Source of the DNA: Magnolia sinica
Lineage: Eukaryota; Streptophyta; Magnoliopsida; Magnoliales; Magnoliaceae
NCBI RefSeq assembly: GCF_029962835.1
Contig: NC_080575.1
Span: 62,289,493 to 62,353,492, forward strand
Length of the DNA stretch: 64,000 nt
Reading direction: 5' to 3'
The notes under the pieces were generated by a model, which was given only the letters and a program-made list of their open reading frames with translations, was not told the DNA's origin and did no database searches. Below are positions 1-10,541 of the stretch, piece after piece (position 1 is the stretch's first letter; every line of letters starts with the position of its first letter). A program made the position numbers and the translations under genes.

Positions 1-234
1 TGTTCATACTCTGAGGACTCACATCCATTTATATGTTTTATACAACTATCATAGTCTTTCGCTTGCATAACTTAACTGTCACTGGAGTATGATATGCTGA
101 TTTGGTATAATCTCACTCATGTTTAATGCACTAATACAGATAACATTTAATCATCATTATCTATTTTGCATAAGTGATGTGTTGGAACTCGGGAGTTGGG
201 CTCCTGCTTGACCCCCGATTTTCAGGGTGTTACA
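1..234 (+). repeat. Element A 5' LTR, 3' tail only (Ty3/gypsy chromovirus)
   Basis: The window opens inside a long terminal repeat. These 234 bases align without gaps to 10308-10541, the end of the complete 3' LTR, with about 22 differences counted by eye (roughly 91% identity), mostly transitions. The LTR ends in TTACA at 234 and is followed at once by a primer-binding site, which fixes the boundary and the plus orientation. The first 2.9 kb of this LTR lies left of the window. Confidence 0.93.
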
Positions 235-237
235 AGT

Positions 238-249
238 TGGTATCAGAGC
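238..249 (+). promoter_or_regulatory. Primer-binding site, initiator Met tRNA
   Basis: TGGTATCAGAGC begins four bases after the LTR end. It is the standard plant retrotransposon primer site complementary to the 3' end of initiator methionine tRNA, from which minus-strand cDNA synthesis starts. Its placement confirms that the element reads left to right. Confidence 0.93.
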
Positions 250-1062
250 ATGATTTAGATTAAACTGGACCTGGGTTAAGGTAACATGATGCACACTGAC
301 GTACTTTGACTTAGGAGGGAGCGGTGGAATGTAAAAACAGTTGTAGGATTCCAAGTTTCGTCCATCGGTGATCATATGACCGTCAAAGCGAAACTGACCA
401 TAGAGATCTGACCCATAGGCACCTGTGATTATGTGAGATGATCCCAATCCTTCTCCAGGCTGTCGATCGTCGAGTTTGGACCGTGAGTCAAGCCTATTCC
501 ATACTTAGGCAAACCAAAAAGCCCGAATACATGTAAAAAGGGGACCCGAAACGACTCAAACGATCAAGGGGGCCCAAACCCCACAATCCGGGGGGACCAA
601 GGGGGTCCCCCATACACATTTGGCACCTTGGGGGGGGGGGGGGGGTACCCCGTCGACCAGGGCTGTACCCTGCCCAGTCCAGAGGACCGCGACGAAGACG
701 CGCCTACCGGGGCGCACCCCGGTCTAGCTCGCCCGAGCCTGTTGGGCCGACACTTGTGGAAGGCTGTGGGGCCTACCAAATCACATGGGGATCCCTATTT
801 TTTTCCCTTTTGCTCCCTTTTCCTCCCCTACACACCTCCAAGTTTTCCTATTTCTCAAAAAGTTCCATTTTCCCCTCTCAAATCACCCCTCCAATCTCAT
901 CTTCTTCCTTTTTCTTGCACCATCTACACCGCACTCTCAAACCCATCTTCTACAACCACCTATTTCTCTAATCCCTCTCATTTGAGTGCACAATTCCCCC
1001 TTGTGTCTTAAAAACCTTAAAGTTCAACAACCCCTTTAATCCTCCCATCTTATTTCGCTCAA
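250..1062 (+). other. Element A untranslated leader
   Basis: About 800 bases between the primer-binding site and the first recognisable coding sequence. No convincing gene is seen; open frames here are short and compositionally biased. It holds a run of 16 G at 630-645 and a C/T-rich stretch at about 790-1000. It is presumably the RNA leader with packaging signals, which is inference. Confidence 0.6.
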
Positions 1063-2389
1063 ATGTCTCTTTTCGAGCTTGTGGTGGCAATTTTTCCCAT
1101 TTTCACACTTCTTTCTCTTACGGGGAAGAAGAGGGCCTCCATGGATGAAGCCGGGCTTAACCACTTTACCCGACCAAGGAAGAAGGTAGGCGCCAAAGCT
1201 AGCACAAGCGCCGCCCAAGAGCGAAGGTCGAAGTGGGATCTTGATCCCCAAATCCCGGTCAAGAGAGTTCTACCGATGAAATTTGAACATAGCCATTTTC
1301 GGGGCCGTAGGGTTGTGTTTGAAGCTCATGTAGATGAATAGCTATTTGGACTGTATCCGATTATGGACCACCTGGCAGACACCAGTTGGGGGTCCCATAT
1401 TCAAGGGTAAGTCTCACGCATGTGAGAACGCTGTTCGAGCCTTCTACACCCATATACGGGACCCAACGCTGGAGCCTCTGCAGTTCAAGATTCCCATAGG
1501 AAGGTGGGAAGCGACAGTCGGTGTAGATTTGGTGGCCCGGATCATGAGAATCCCATGTGGTGAGGTGCACGCTAGAGAGGAGAATCTCAAGAATGCGCGA
1601 GAAAGAGATTGCTGCACGCATTACCTTTATGGCCGATTAGTTCATTAGATGCGAGGCAGTTGCCTCCCATCGACAGAGTTGACAGAAAAATTCCGCCTGC
1701 TTCACTACATATTCACATATAATGTGTATCCTAGGTAGGGCAACTGTACCGAATGCACTCACTTGATGGTGGATTTCCTGTGTAGAGCTGGGCAGGGAGA
1801 CAAGCTTTGTCTACCTATGTTCACCTTGCTACAGATAGTCCAGACCGCGCTATCTGTTAGGAATGATGTCTCACTTCCATTCGGCTGACTTGTATGCAAG
1901 ATTGCTCGAGAGTTCGACTACAGACTTAACATGGATGACCTTGCGCCGATCCATTTCATTAATGACACTATGCTCAATAACATGAGGATTGGCCCTCGAC
2001 AACGTCAAACCCGACTTGACCAGTATGGGGATGAGACAGAAAGTGAAGAAGAAGAAAGCAATGAGATAGAAGAAGAAAATAAGTCAGAGGAAGGAAGTGA
2101 AGAAGGAGAGAGTGAAGAAGAAGAAGAGGCCCAAGGCACTGATAAGGGTTCACCTCCTACTGCACAGGGGCGTGATAGTGATCGGGCTACTATAGAAGCC
2201 CGCTTGGCTCGACTTGAGGAGGGCCAGGCTGCCCTGCGATAGGAGATCACAGAGAACCGAGCCAAGCTCGAAGAGAACCGACCCTTCATGAAACAAAAAT
2301 TCAGTAAAGTATCTCTTACCCTGAGAGCTATCCTGTGCTGTCTACAGGATAAGGGTGCACCTCCGCCATCACCAGATTCAAATGACTAG
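1063..2389 (+). pseudogene. Extra ORF upstream of gag: 'putative plant transposon protein' domain (PF20167-like) plus acidic and coiled-coil tail, broken
   Basis: A decayed reading frame before gag. Translation runs from 1063 (or the in-frame ATG at 1141) with a basic N-terminus, then shifts frame near 1334. It then reads as a domain with RAFYTHIRDP, a VGVDLVARIMRIP segment and FRLLHYIFTYNVYPR, an order I know from the domain catalogued as putative plant transposon protein. After it come a Glu/Ser-rich acidic stretch (about 2037-2130), a heptad-like segment with LARLEEGQAALR, and an end at 2387-2389. In-frame stops lie at 1646, 1736, 1886 and 2240. Function is unknown. Such domains occur in large plant retroelements, but one ahead of a chromovirus gag is unusual to me. 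The domain name is from memory; its order and the breaks are seen. Confidence 0.7.
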
Positions 2390-2690
2390 TCATACATGTA
2401 GTTGTCTTTTGATTTGCTTTGTTGTTTATTTTCTTATTTCTATGTATAGCCTTGATAGGCTTCGTAATGTGGTAAAGTGGTTTGTAGGTTTTAGTATGTG
2501 GAACCTTGCTTAGATTAGCTCACATGCATCTTCTGCCATGATCCATGTGATACTGCATCTCTTGTATTGTGACAATTTTGGTAAGTGAAATGCATGAAGC
2601 TTCTTTGGATTTGAAATGCATATGATGTATGGATGCGTGTATGCTTTTATAGTAAATCTCACGGGTTGCGCTCTATGTTGTATATAGGGA
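2390..2690 (+). other. Spacer between the extra ORF and gag
   Basis: 300 bases between the stop at 2387-2389 and the gag ATG at 2691. No coding frame, repeat or clear splice signal was recognised. It is slightly T-rich and could be an intercistronic spacer or hold a splice acceptor for gag, which is speculation. Confidence 0.4.
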
Positions 2691-3834
2691 ATGCCACCTA
2701 AGAGCACGTGGAGTACAACACATCTCACACTTTGTGACTTGATTGACGGGGCACCTCCCCTCAGTGATAGCCACATGGACCCCAGTTTGGGCCCAACTCA
2801 CGAGACTATGCTGGATCCTCAGCCGGCCACTGGCCCCACTAATGGGCTGACACCTGCTGCACCACCAGTTCCTGAGCAGAACCGTGCATCTACTTCGATG
2901 CCACACGTGCCTCACTCGGCTCCTCCTACTGATAGGTTAGAGCAGATGATGCTCTTAATGCAGCAACAGTTTTTGGCCACCATCATAGGGCCCTCGCTCA
3001 GAGCATGAGTGTGGTTTCACCTGCACCACCCATGCACCACGCTGGAAATTTAGGTGCTGGTGGCCTATTTGAACGATTCCAGCACTTTCGGCCTCCCACT
3101 TTTGCTGGTACTCACAGGCCCGAGGAGGCCGAGTATTGGCTTGACCGCATCTCCAAGATGCTGAAGCTGCTGCACTGCATTGAGGCAGAACAGGTGGAGT
3201 TGGTCACCTATATGTTTGAGAAGGAGGCTAGCCTCTAGTGGGACAGCGTCCTTCGAACTATTGTTGTCGGTTACGTATGGACGTGGGAGGCCCTCGAGAC
3301 CCGCTTCCATGAGAAGTACTTTCCCCTCATGTATCGTCATGAGAAGGAAAGTGAGTTTCTTCACCTCCGTCAGGGAGGATGATAGTGGTAGAGTATGAGA
3401 ATAGGTTCACGGAGCTGGCCAGATATGCTCCCCTGATATTAGCAGACCAGCCGATGTGGACGCGGTGGTTTTCTGAGGGCCTGCGATCCGAGATACGCCC
3501 GAAGATGTGTTGTGCTAGCATATCCACCTATGCTGAGCTAGTGGGCATGTCTCTGGGAGCTGAGCAGGAAGGGGACAGATTATCTGGCACTCGTGTGCCT
3601 ATGGTTCATAAGCTGCGACCAGAGTTGCCGAGTAGGCCATTCCTTGGCAAGAGGCCCCATGCAGACTCGCCTCCCAGGCCTGCAGCTCCACCAGCCCCGA
3701 TGAGGCGGGCAGACTTATGGTGCACTTACTGTAAGAGGTTGGGCCATTCTAACACTTACTGCTTCACCAGGATGAGGGACAACGACTTCTGCCACCTTAA
3801 AGGATCAACCGCCAGCTTCCTCAAGCTATTGTAG
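2691..3834 (+). pseudogene. gag: Element A gag (capsid and nucleocapsid), frameshifted
   Basis: Structural polyprotein of a Ty3/gypsy element, which would form the cytoplasmic virus-like particle. The ATG at 2691 opens a Pro-rich N-terminus. After a frameshift near 3000 the retrotransposon gag domain follows (FERFQHFRPPTFAGTHRPEE, YWLDRISKM, EKEASL), with a stop at 3236-3238 where a second Trp is expected (L-stop-W-D). A further frame change near 3376 leads to YENRFTELARYAPL, and the 3' end encodes a CX2CX4HX4C zinc knuckle (CTYCKRLGHSNTYC, about 3720-3760). The frame ends at 3832-3834. At least two frameshifts and one stop make it non-functional. Confidence 0.9.
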
Positions 3835-4275
3835 CTCCATCTCTGCGATCAGCACCAGTACATCCATCTTTTCGGCTGCCTACACCTTGATCTAGGCCAC
3901 CTCAGTGACCCATGGTACTGCAGCCGAACTCTTCTCAGCAGGCTTGTGTGCACTCACTTGCAGCTGAGGCATCTGAGACAGCAGTTACAACACCGATGGC
4001 TTTTGAAGTCACGGCTCACATTCAAGGTACACCAGTCTTCTTATTAGTGGACACTGGGTCCACCATCTCTATAGTATCATGCGCAGCAGTCAAGCGACTG
4101 GGGTTGGAAACTAGTCCTATGGTTGGTTGAGACTCCTTACCGCCACAGGGACTTTCTCAGACTCCACCAAGATGTGTAAGGGTTGTTCGATAGACCTAAG
4201 GAGCAGAACGGTGCTTGTTGACTTGATAGTCGCTCCATTATGTCACTATGACGTCATTCTCGGCATGGATTAGCT
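3835..4275 (+). pseudogene. Element A aspartic protease domain
   Basis: Retropepsin that would cut the Gag-Pol polyprotein. The open segment 3912-4130 carries the active-site motif LLVDTGSTISIVS near 4045-4080. The frame stops at 4128-4130. Downstream the YDVILGMD motif is legible at about 4250-4270 and is followed by a TAG at 4270-4272 where Trp is expected. It lies between gag and the reverse transcriptase as in Ty3/gypsy order. It is broken by at least one frameshift and a nonsense codon. Confidence 0.82.
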
Positions 4276-5340
4276 CATGGAGATGAGGGTAGAGATCGAT
4301 TGTGGTGCTAGGGTGGTGACAACCCGTGGACCGGAAGGCACGACCTTTATATTCCCAGTGCAGGTCAGTTGGTACTACCACATCAGTTGTTACGCTACAT
4401 TGTTAGAGCATGTTGATGGTCCGAAGTTGGGGAACACTCCAGTAGTTCGGGATTTCATGGATGCGTTTAGGACGATTCCTGGATTACCTCCTCAGTGTGA
4501 GATCGATTTTACTACTGATCTAGTGCCTGGGCGACACCTATATTTCTACCGACTTATCGTATGCCTTCGTGTGAGATGGAGGAACCAAGGAGATAGTTCG
4601 ATGATTTGTTAGATGCAAGCTTCATATGATCAAGTGTATCTCCTTGGGGAGCACCCGTGTTGTTTGTGAAGAAGATGGATGGATCACTGCGATTGTGTAT
4701 TGATTATCGCAAACTGAACCAAGTGACAGTAAAGAATAAATATCCTTTGCCCAGGATAGATGATCTGTTTGATCAGTTGAAAGGGGCACGGTACTTCACT
4801 AAGATTGACTTACAGTCAGGGTATCACCAGTTGCGTGTCAGAGATGAGGACATGCAAAAGACAGTTTCAGGACTAGTTTTAGGCATTACGAGTTCCTTGT
4901 AATGTCATTTGGACTCACAAACGCACCGGCCATGTTCATGGACCTAATGAATAGGGTGTTTCGGCTGTATCTATTCCGATTCGTCATCGTGTTTATAAAT
5001 AATATCCTGATATACTCCAAGAGTTGGGAAGATCACGAGGAGCACCTGCGAGCAGTCTTTAATACTCTTAGGAAGAGCCAGTTGTTTGCACAGTACAAAA
5101 AGTGCGACTTCTGAGAAGAAGAAGTCAAATTCCTGGGACATGTGGTGTCCAAGGAAGGGATATCTATGGACCTTGCTAAGATAGCCGCAGTTCAAGACTG
5201 GGAGCAGCCCGGTTCGGTTACTGAAGTGAGGAGTTTTCTTGGCCTGACAGGTTACTATCGGCGATTCATTCGGGACTTCTCCAAGATAGCCAGACCCTTG
5301 TCTCAGCTGACTCGGAAAGTTCTCAAGTTCGCCTGAAACG
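4276..5340 (+). pseudogene. pol: Element A reverse transcriptase, catalytic aspartates lost
   Basis: RNA-directed DNA polymerase domain of pol. Legible blocks are [20 protein letters not shown] (about 4690-4750), [13 protein letters not shown] (about 4800), [20 protein letters not shown] (4902 onward), then the active-site strand. The last reads [12 protein letters not shown] at about 4983-5018: the paired Asp codons are AAT AAT (4998-5003), while related element E has FIDD. Comparison with E also shows a one-base deletion near 4865 and Trp-to-TGA stops at 5112-5114 and 5334-5336. Domain order PR-RT-RNH-IN is the Ty3/gypsy order. The enzyme would be inactive even if translated. Confidence 0.92.
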
Positions 5341-5942
5341 AGAAAGCAGAAGCAGCTTTTTAGGAGCTGAAGGACAAGTTGACGTCCGCCCCTGTGCTAG
5401 TATTGCCAGAACAAGAGGTCAAGTATACCATCTACACCGATGCTTCTCGAGTTGGTTTGGGTTGTGTCTTGATGCAGAAAGACATGGTTATTGCCTATGC
5501 ATCGCGACAGTTGAGGAAATACGAGAAAAACTACCCTACGCACGATATGGAGTTAACGGCCATCATCTTTGCATTGAAGCTTTGGAGACATTACCTCTAT
5601 GGGGAGGAGTTCGAGCTCTTTTGCGACCACAAGAGCCTCAAATACATATTCACACAGAGAGACTTGAATATGAGGCAGCAGTAATGGATGGAAATCTTGA
5701 AGAACTTCAAGTTCAAGGTCTCCTACCATCCTGGCAAGGCCAACCTTGTGGCAGACGCGTTGAGCCGCAAGAAGACAATAGCATTTGCGGCTCCGCTAAT
5801 GATAGCAAAGTGGGATATGGTAGAGTTTGTGCGAGACTTTGAGCAGGAACTTATGGTAGAAGAGCCGTTCGAGAGCATCGCACATATTTGTATTCAGCCA
5901 CTTATCGACAACCGAATCATTGTGGCTCAGAAGGAAGATTAA
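5341..5942 (+). pseudogene. Element A RNase H domain and tether
   Basis: RNase H that would degrade the RNA template during reverse transcription. The stretch 5379-5684 reads [18 protein letters not shown] (with the first catalytic Asp), then [40 protein letters not shown] and [12 protein letters not shown]. Stops occur at 5361-5363 (E has Gln) and 5682-5684 (E has Arg). The frame reopens at 5688 with [17 protein letters not shown], the conserved end of RNase H, and continues to 5942 into the linker before integrase. Confidence 0.9.
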
Positions 5943-7385
5943 GGGTTGGTAGAGCTGAGAAAGTGAGTTGGTGATGATGAAGACTCGGAATGGAGAGTTG
6001 GTACGGATAGGAGTTTAAGTTATTGTGCCTGCCTATGCGTCCCAAACCTTCATGACTTGAGAAAGGAAGTTCTCGAAGCTGCTCACAATTCGAAGATGGC
6101 ATTGCACCCTGCTAGTATGAAGATGTACCGGGACATGAAGTGCTCGTACTAGTGGGACAACATAAAGGCCCATATAGTAAATTATGTATTCCGTTGTCTC
6201 ACGTGCAAGTAGGTCAAGGTAGAGCATCACTGACCTCCTAGACTACTTCAGCCCATGCCCATAACTGAATGGAAATGGGATTTCATTTCCATGGATTTTA
6301 TCTCAGGGTTACCGAAAACGAGGAAGGGGCATGACTCCATATGGGTGATTGTGGACCGATTGACGAAATCGGCTCATTTTCTCCCTATCAGAGTTTCGAA
6401 CTCCGCAGACGAGTTGGCCAGGTTGTATATCAAGGAGATTGTACGTCTGCATGGAGTTCCTATGGAGATCATGTCGGACCGAGACACGCGATTCACATCT
6501 ATCTTCTGGACTCATATCCAGAAAGCTATGGGTGTGAAATTGAAGTTCAGTACCGTGTCCACCCTAGATTGACGGGTAGACGGAAGGGGTAAATCAGGTG
6601 TTGGAAATATGCTGCGACCTTGTGTGAGGGATTTCAAGGACAGTTGGAATGACTGTCTTTCTTATGCAGAGTTTGCTTATAACAACAGCTTCCAGGAAAG
6701 TATTGGCATGACTCCTTATGAGGCCTTATATGGGCACCCCTGTCGAGCACCGCATTGCTGGGCAGAGGTTGGTGAGAAGAGTTTGATTGGCCCAGAGTTA
6801 GTACAAGCGACCTCAGAGAAGATCGACATTATCAGGCGTCAACTTCTGGCAGCACAGAGTAGACAGAAGAGCTACGCCGATATGAGGTGGCGACAGTTAG
6901 AGTTTGAGGTCGGGGACCATGTGTTTCTTAAAGTTTCTTCGATGAAGGAAGTCCTTTGGTTTGGTAAAAAGGGGAAGCTCACGCCGAGATTTATTGGACC
7001 ATTTCAGATACTGAATCGAGTGGGTGTGGTAGCGTACCATCTGGCTTTGCCCACATCACTCGTAGGTGTGCACAACATATTTCATGTGTTGATGTTGAAT
7101 AAATATGTTCCTGACCCTTCCCACAATATCAGATGGGAGCAGGTACAGTTGAGTGAAGATGCTACTTATGTACTACGACCGACGTGTATTCTAGATAGGA
7201 AGGAGCAGGTGTTGTGCAGTAAAGTTATTCCACTTGTGAAAGTGCTGTGGACGTATCACACCGAGGAAGAGGCTACTTGGGAAACAGAAACTGAGGTCAT
7301 CAAGAACTACCCTCAGATTCTCGAGGAGTACAAAAAGGTACTAATTTCAAGGATAAAATTTTTCTTTAAGGGGGATAGATTGTAA
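5943..7385 (+). pseudogene. Element A integrase with C-terminal chromodomain
   Basis: Integrase that would insert the cDNA. The HHCC zinc-binding region is legible at about 6080-6215, with TAG codons where E has Trp and Gln. The catalytic core follows: SMDFISGLPKTRKGHDSIWV (about 6290), SDRDTRFTS (about 6475), then a frameshift near 6560 before the third acidic residue. The open frame 6609-7385 covers the core end, the EVGDHVFLKVS and KLTPRFIGPFQIL C-terminal domain, and a chromodomain-like tail (VPLVKVLW-type segment, EEATWETE, about 7190-7350). The chromodomain places A in the chromoviruses, probably the Tekay/Del lineage. The frame ends five bases inside the LTR. Confidence 0.92.
7366..7380 (+). 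promoter_or_regulatory. Polypurine tract, element A
   Basis: TTAAGGGGGATAGAT immediately precedes the 3' LTR. It is the purine-rich primer for plus-strand cDNA synthesis. Element E carries the matching tract AAGGGGGGTAGAT on the minus strand. Confidence 0.9.
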
Positions 7386-8163
7386 CATCTCGAAAAAATC
7401 CGCACAAAGACCCGAGGACCACCTCAGGCAGAAATCACTAAAGACCAAATTCTTTATAAATTAGATGGGAATTAACTAAGTGCTAAACTAGATTATCTAT
7501 GAAATTAGCTCTAACCACTTTAAATACGAACTAAAAAACCCAACATTGGCAGAATCGCTAACGTTACGATACCTAAAAATGCAGGATCAATCTTAAAACC
7601 CAGTTGCTCTCGGGAGCAGCTTGAAACTCCGTTTCAGACCTGGATCGCTCATCGAAAGTCCAATTAACGCGACACTATATGCTTATGACCGCCTTACTAG
7701 GCTTGACAACCATCTTAGAAATCAAGTCCAAATAGTATCCAGAAACGCACAACTTGAGCCCAGAGCGAAGTATGTGAAAAATGCAAATATCTTTAGAAAA
7801 CAAAATCAGATTTAAGTGAATTGGGCCATTCACTTGCGGGCCAAATTTAAAGTTTTAGACCGTCAGATTCTGACCTAATTACACCCTCAGATCAGGGAAA
7901 ATTTTTAACTTAGGTCAGTGTACTTGTGGCCCTAATCGAGTAACGGTGCCCTTTGAACTGAAACTGATCCTCTGCGGTCGATCCACAAACCCAATCAGAC
8001 GAAAAACTTATCCTGGCATAGATCCATCATCAGGGGACTTACTCTGGACCGTGTACAGAAAAGGGGCCTCCAAATGTGCTCCGTTAGACTGAAACAGTCA
8101 ACTTTTGGCTATAACCTAAGTATACCATGGCCCTGGGGCCATTCTTATCAGTTTTGGGCCTAT

Positions 8164-8172
8164 ATATGGGCC
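8164..8172 (+). promoter_or_regulatory. Putative TATA box in LTR A
   Basis: TATATATGG, 784 bases into the LTR and followed by pyrimidine- then GA-rich leader sequence. The same position in LTR B reads CCTATATAATGCC, and in LTR E (minus strand) CCTATATAAAG, so the box is conserved in the family. The transcription start is inferred, not seen. Confidence 0.6.
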
Positions 8173-9440
8173 TTAAACCCTCTCTCTCTCATTCCGTACG
8201 AATTTCTAGACCCTAGGAGAGAGAAGAGAGAAAAGAGAAGAAAGTAAGGAGAAGAGAGAGAGAGAGAGAGTTAGGGATTGTCGTTGGGATTCGATCTCAC
8301 CACTCCACGTGCTTAATCACCTCATCCGTGTCGCTAGACCGGTGATTCCGATTTTGTTTTTAGGTAAGAAATCCTAACCTTAACCTGTTTTAGGGATTCA
8401 AATAGAGCAGATGGTGGAATAGATAACCTATTTCATGATATAGGTTGTCGTTGTGCCATAGACGAAGACATAGTGTTCGAATTACGAGTCTAGTGGCGAA
8501 AGGTGTGAACTATAAACATTTAGGTTATAGTTTTCAAGGCTTTCCAAGTCAGTTAATGATTTATGACTGACTTGATTACTATCACATATGCTTAGATACG
8601 ATGTTTTTGTGTATTACACATATATGAACTATGTTGAAAATAATGCATTTCATGTGTTTGTTTAAATGTTTGAATGAATATGGAATTATGATTTGTGCTT
8701 GTTATGATGGATGTTTGGGAATACCTGATTGTTGTACGTGTGACAACTCCTTGGTGAAAGGATTTGCTATAATATGTGTTTTAAATAAGTTATTACATGT
8801 ATATAATGTGTAGTCTAAGTGTTTGATAAAATGCCTGAATGAGAAAATGCTTAATGTAATGTACTTAACGAGGGCGTTGAGATAGGATTCTCAATCCCCT
8901 TATACATATTTACAGTTTCCTTTATGTAACCTATCTTACTACTATGTGATTTATAGATGAAATGCCTATGTATGATGACATGTGTAGTATGTGTTTGTTG
9001 AAATGCTCAAATGAGATTTATGTTTAGATTTGGTTGTCACATGCTGTCTTAGATTATCACATGTGAATGCTATTGGTTGGAGTGTGATTGGGGCTACGAT
9101 ATAGTCCAGGCTATCGGTAATGGTTTATGATCGGTGGCCATATTGGTTAGCCACGACGGATACATTCGAGGAATCCAAGTCATATGCAGATTGTCAATAG
9201 TGGTTAGGCCACGCAGAGTGCTTATGCGCTCCATGTCAATTAATTCAACATACGTTCCTACCAATCGAGCTTGTCAAGTAACTCGATTGGCCCAATGTAT
9301 GTTCACCATGTATAGACGTTACTGCTTGAATTTAAGGTACCAAATTCACTAGTGAAAAGCATGTTTAACCTTGGTACCTCGATCCGCTGAGACTCATGAG
9401 CTAGGCATGGTGGTATGGGACACCGTGGTCGAGCTGTCGA

Positions 9441-9676
9441 CCTACGCTGGGGCGACGAGCCTCCCCGTAGTGACCAGTGAGCAACCCAAACTCGTGAGCC
9501 GAATACGGTGGTATGAGATACTGTATTCGAGCTGTCGGCTTACGCTAAGGTGACGAGCCTTTCCCATAGTGACATCGAGTACACCCTAGGACTACGCTAA
9601 GGTGTCGAGCCTTTCTGTAGTGACCTTCAGTATAAACTAGGCCTGTGCTGAGGTGACGAGCCTCTCCGTAGTGACC
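9441..9676 (+). repeat. Four imperfect hairpin-forming repeats in LTR A
   Basis: Four variants of a roughly 35-base unit of the form CTACGCTGAGG-TGACGAG-CCTCTCCGTAG followed by TGACC, at about 9442, 9540, 9591 and 9642. Each can fold: CTACG pairs with CGTAG, and GAGG with CCTC. Related units occur in LTR B (about 21624 and 21721), in E on the minus strand (about 24230-24530) and in the LTR fragment at 37230-37510. Confidence 0.8.
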
Positions 9677-10541
9677 TAGAACTTGCCTATCATATGTGAT
9701 TAACTAGGATTGACGACTCTAGATGGATCATCGTTTGGGTAAACGATATAAAGGGAGGTACCTTAGCTTCCCGAATCTGTTGTATGAATAAACCTAAATA
9801 AATTACTTAGTTAACATGACCATGCACCACATTGCATGTGCTTTGGTGAGGAAGCGTACTTTAGGGAGTTTGCCATGCGTGATCGTAAGATGATGTCGCT
9901 GAGGGAGTGCAGGCGAGGGCATGTCTCATTACAACATACCATTCTTGAATTAACAAGATTACTTAGGATATGAGTGCTGTACTGTTTAATCATTACTGCT
10001 TTACTGAATTGATAACATATTAACCTTTGCCTTATAGCTCCACTAAGTTGATCACTCACTCCTACTCTGGGACGGTGTTTTAAAACACCAACCAAACTTT
10101 GTTGTAGTTGCAGGTGGCGTCGAGGCTTATGAGATAGAGCCTGACTTTTATGATGATGAGGAGGAGTTCTCCTACATGCAACTCTTTGGCGGGTCTATGT
10201 AGACCTGGAGTTACGTATCGGGGCTACAAGGATATGGATAGATGATATCACATTTTATCATTTTGTTATTTTAGAAATTATACATGTAATTATTTGACCT
10301 AGTGGCATGTTCATACTCCGGGGACTCACATTCATTTATATATTTTATATAACTATCACAGTCTTCCGCTTGCGTAACTTAACTGTCTTTGGAGTATGAT
10401 ATGTTGATTTGGTATAATCCCACTCATGTTTAATGCACTAATACGAACAACATTTAATCATCATTATCTATGTTGCATAAGTGATATGTTGGAACTCGAG
10501 AGTTGGGCTCCTGCTCGACTCCTGATTTTCAGGGCGTTACA

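Larger units (their letters stand above)
7381..10541 (+). repeat. Element A 3' LTR, complete (3161 bp)
   Basis: Starts TGTAACATCTCG after the polypurine tract and ends GGGCGTTACA at 10541, so it has TG...CA ends. A TATA-like TATATATGG lies at about 8164, followed by a CT/GA-rich leader (8180-8275). Within 9441-9676 are four imperfect hairpin units (listed separately). The sequence right of 10541 is another element's integrase gene, so A is inserted in that element. If A duplicated 5 bp, the right copy is GCAGA at 10542-10546; the left copy lies outside the window. Confidence 0.93.
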
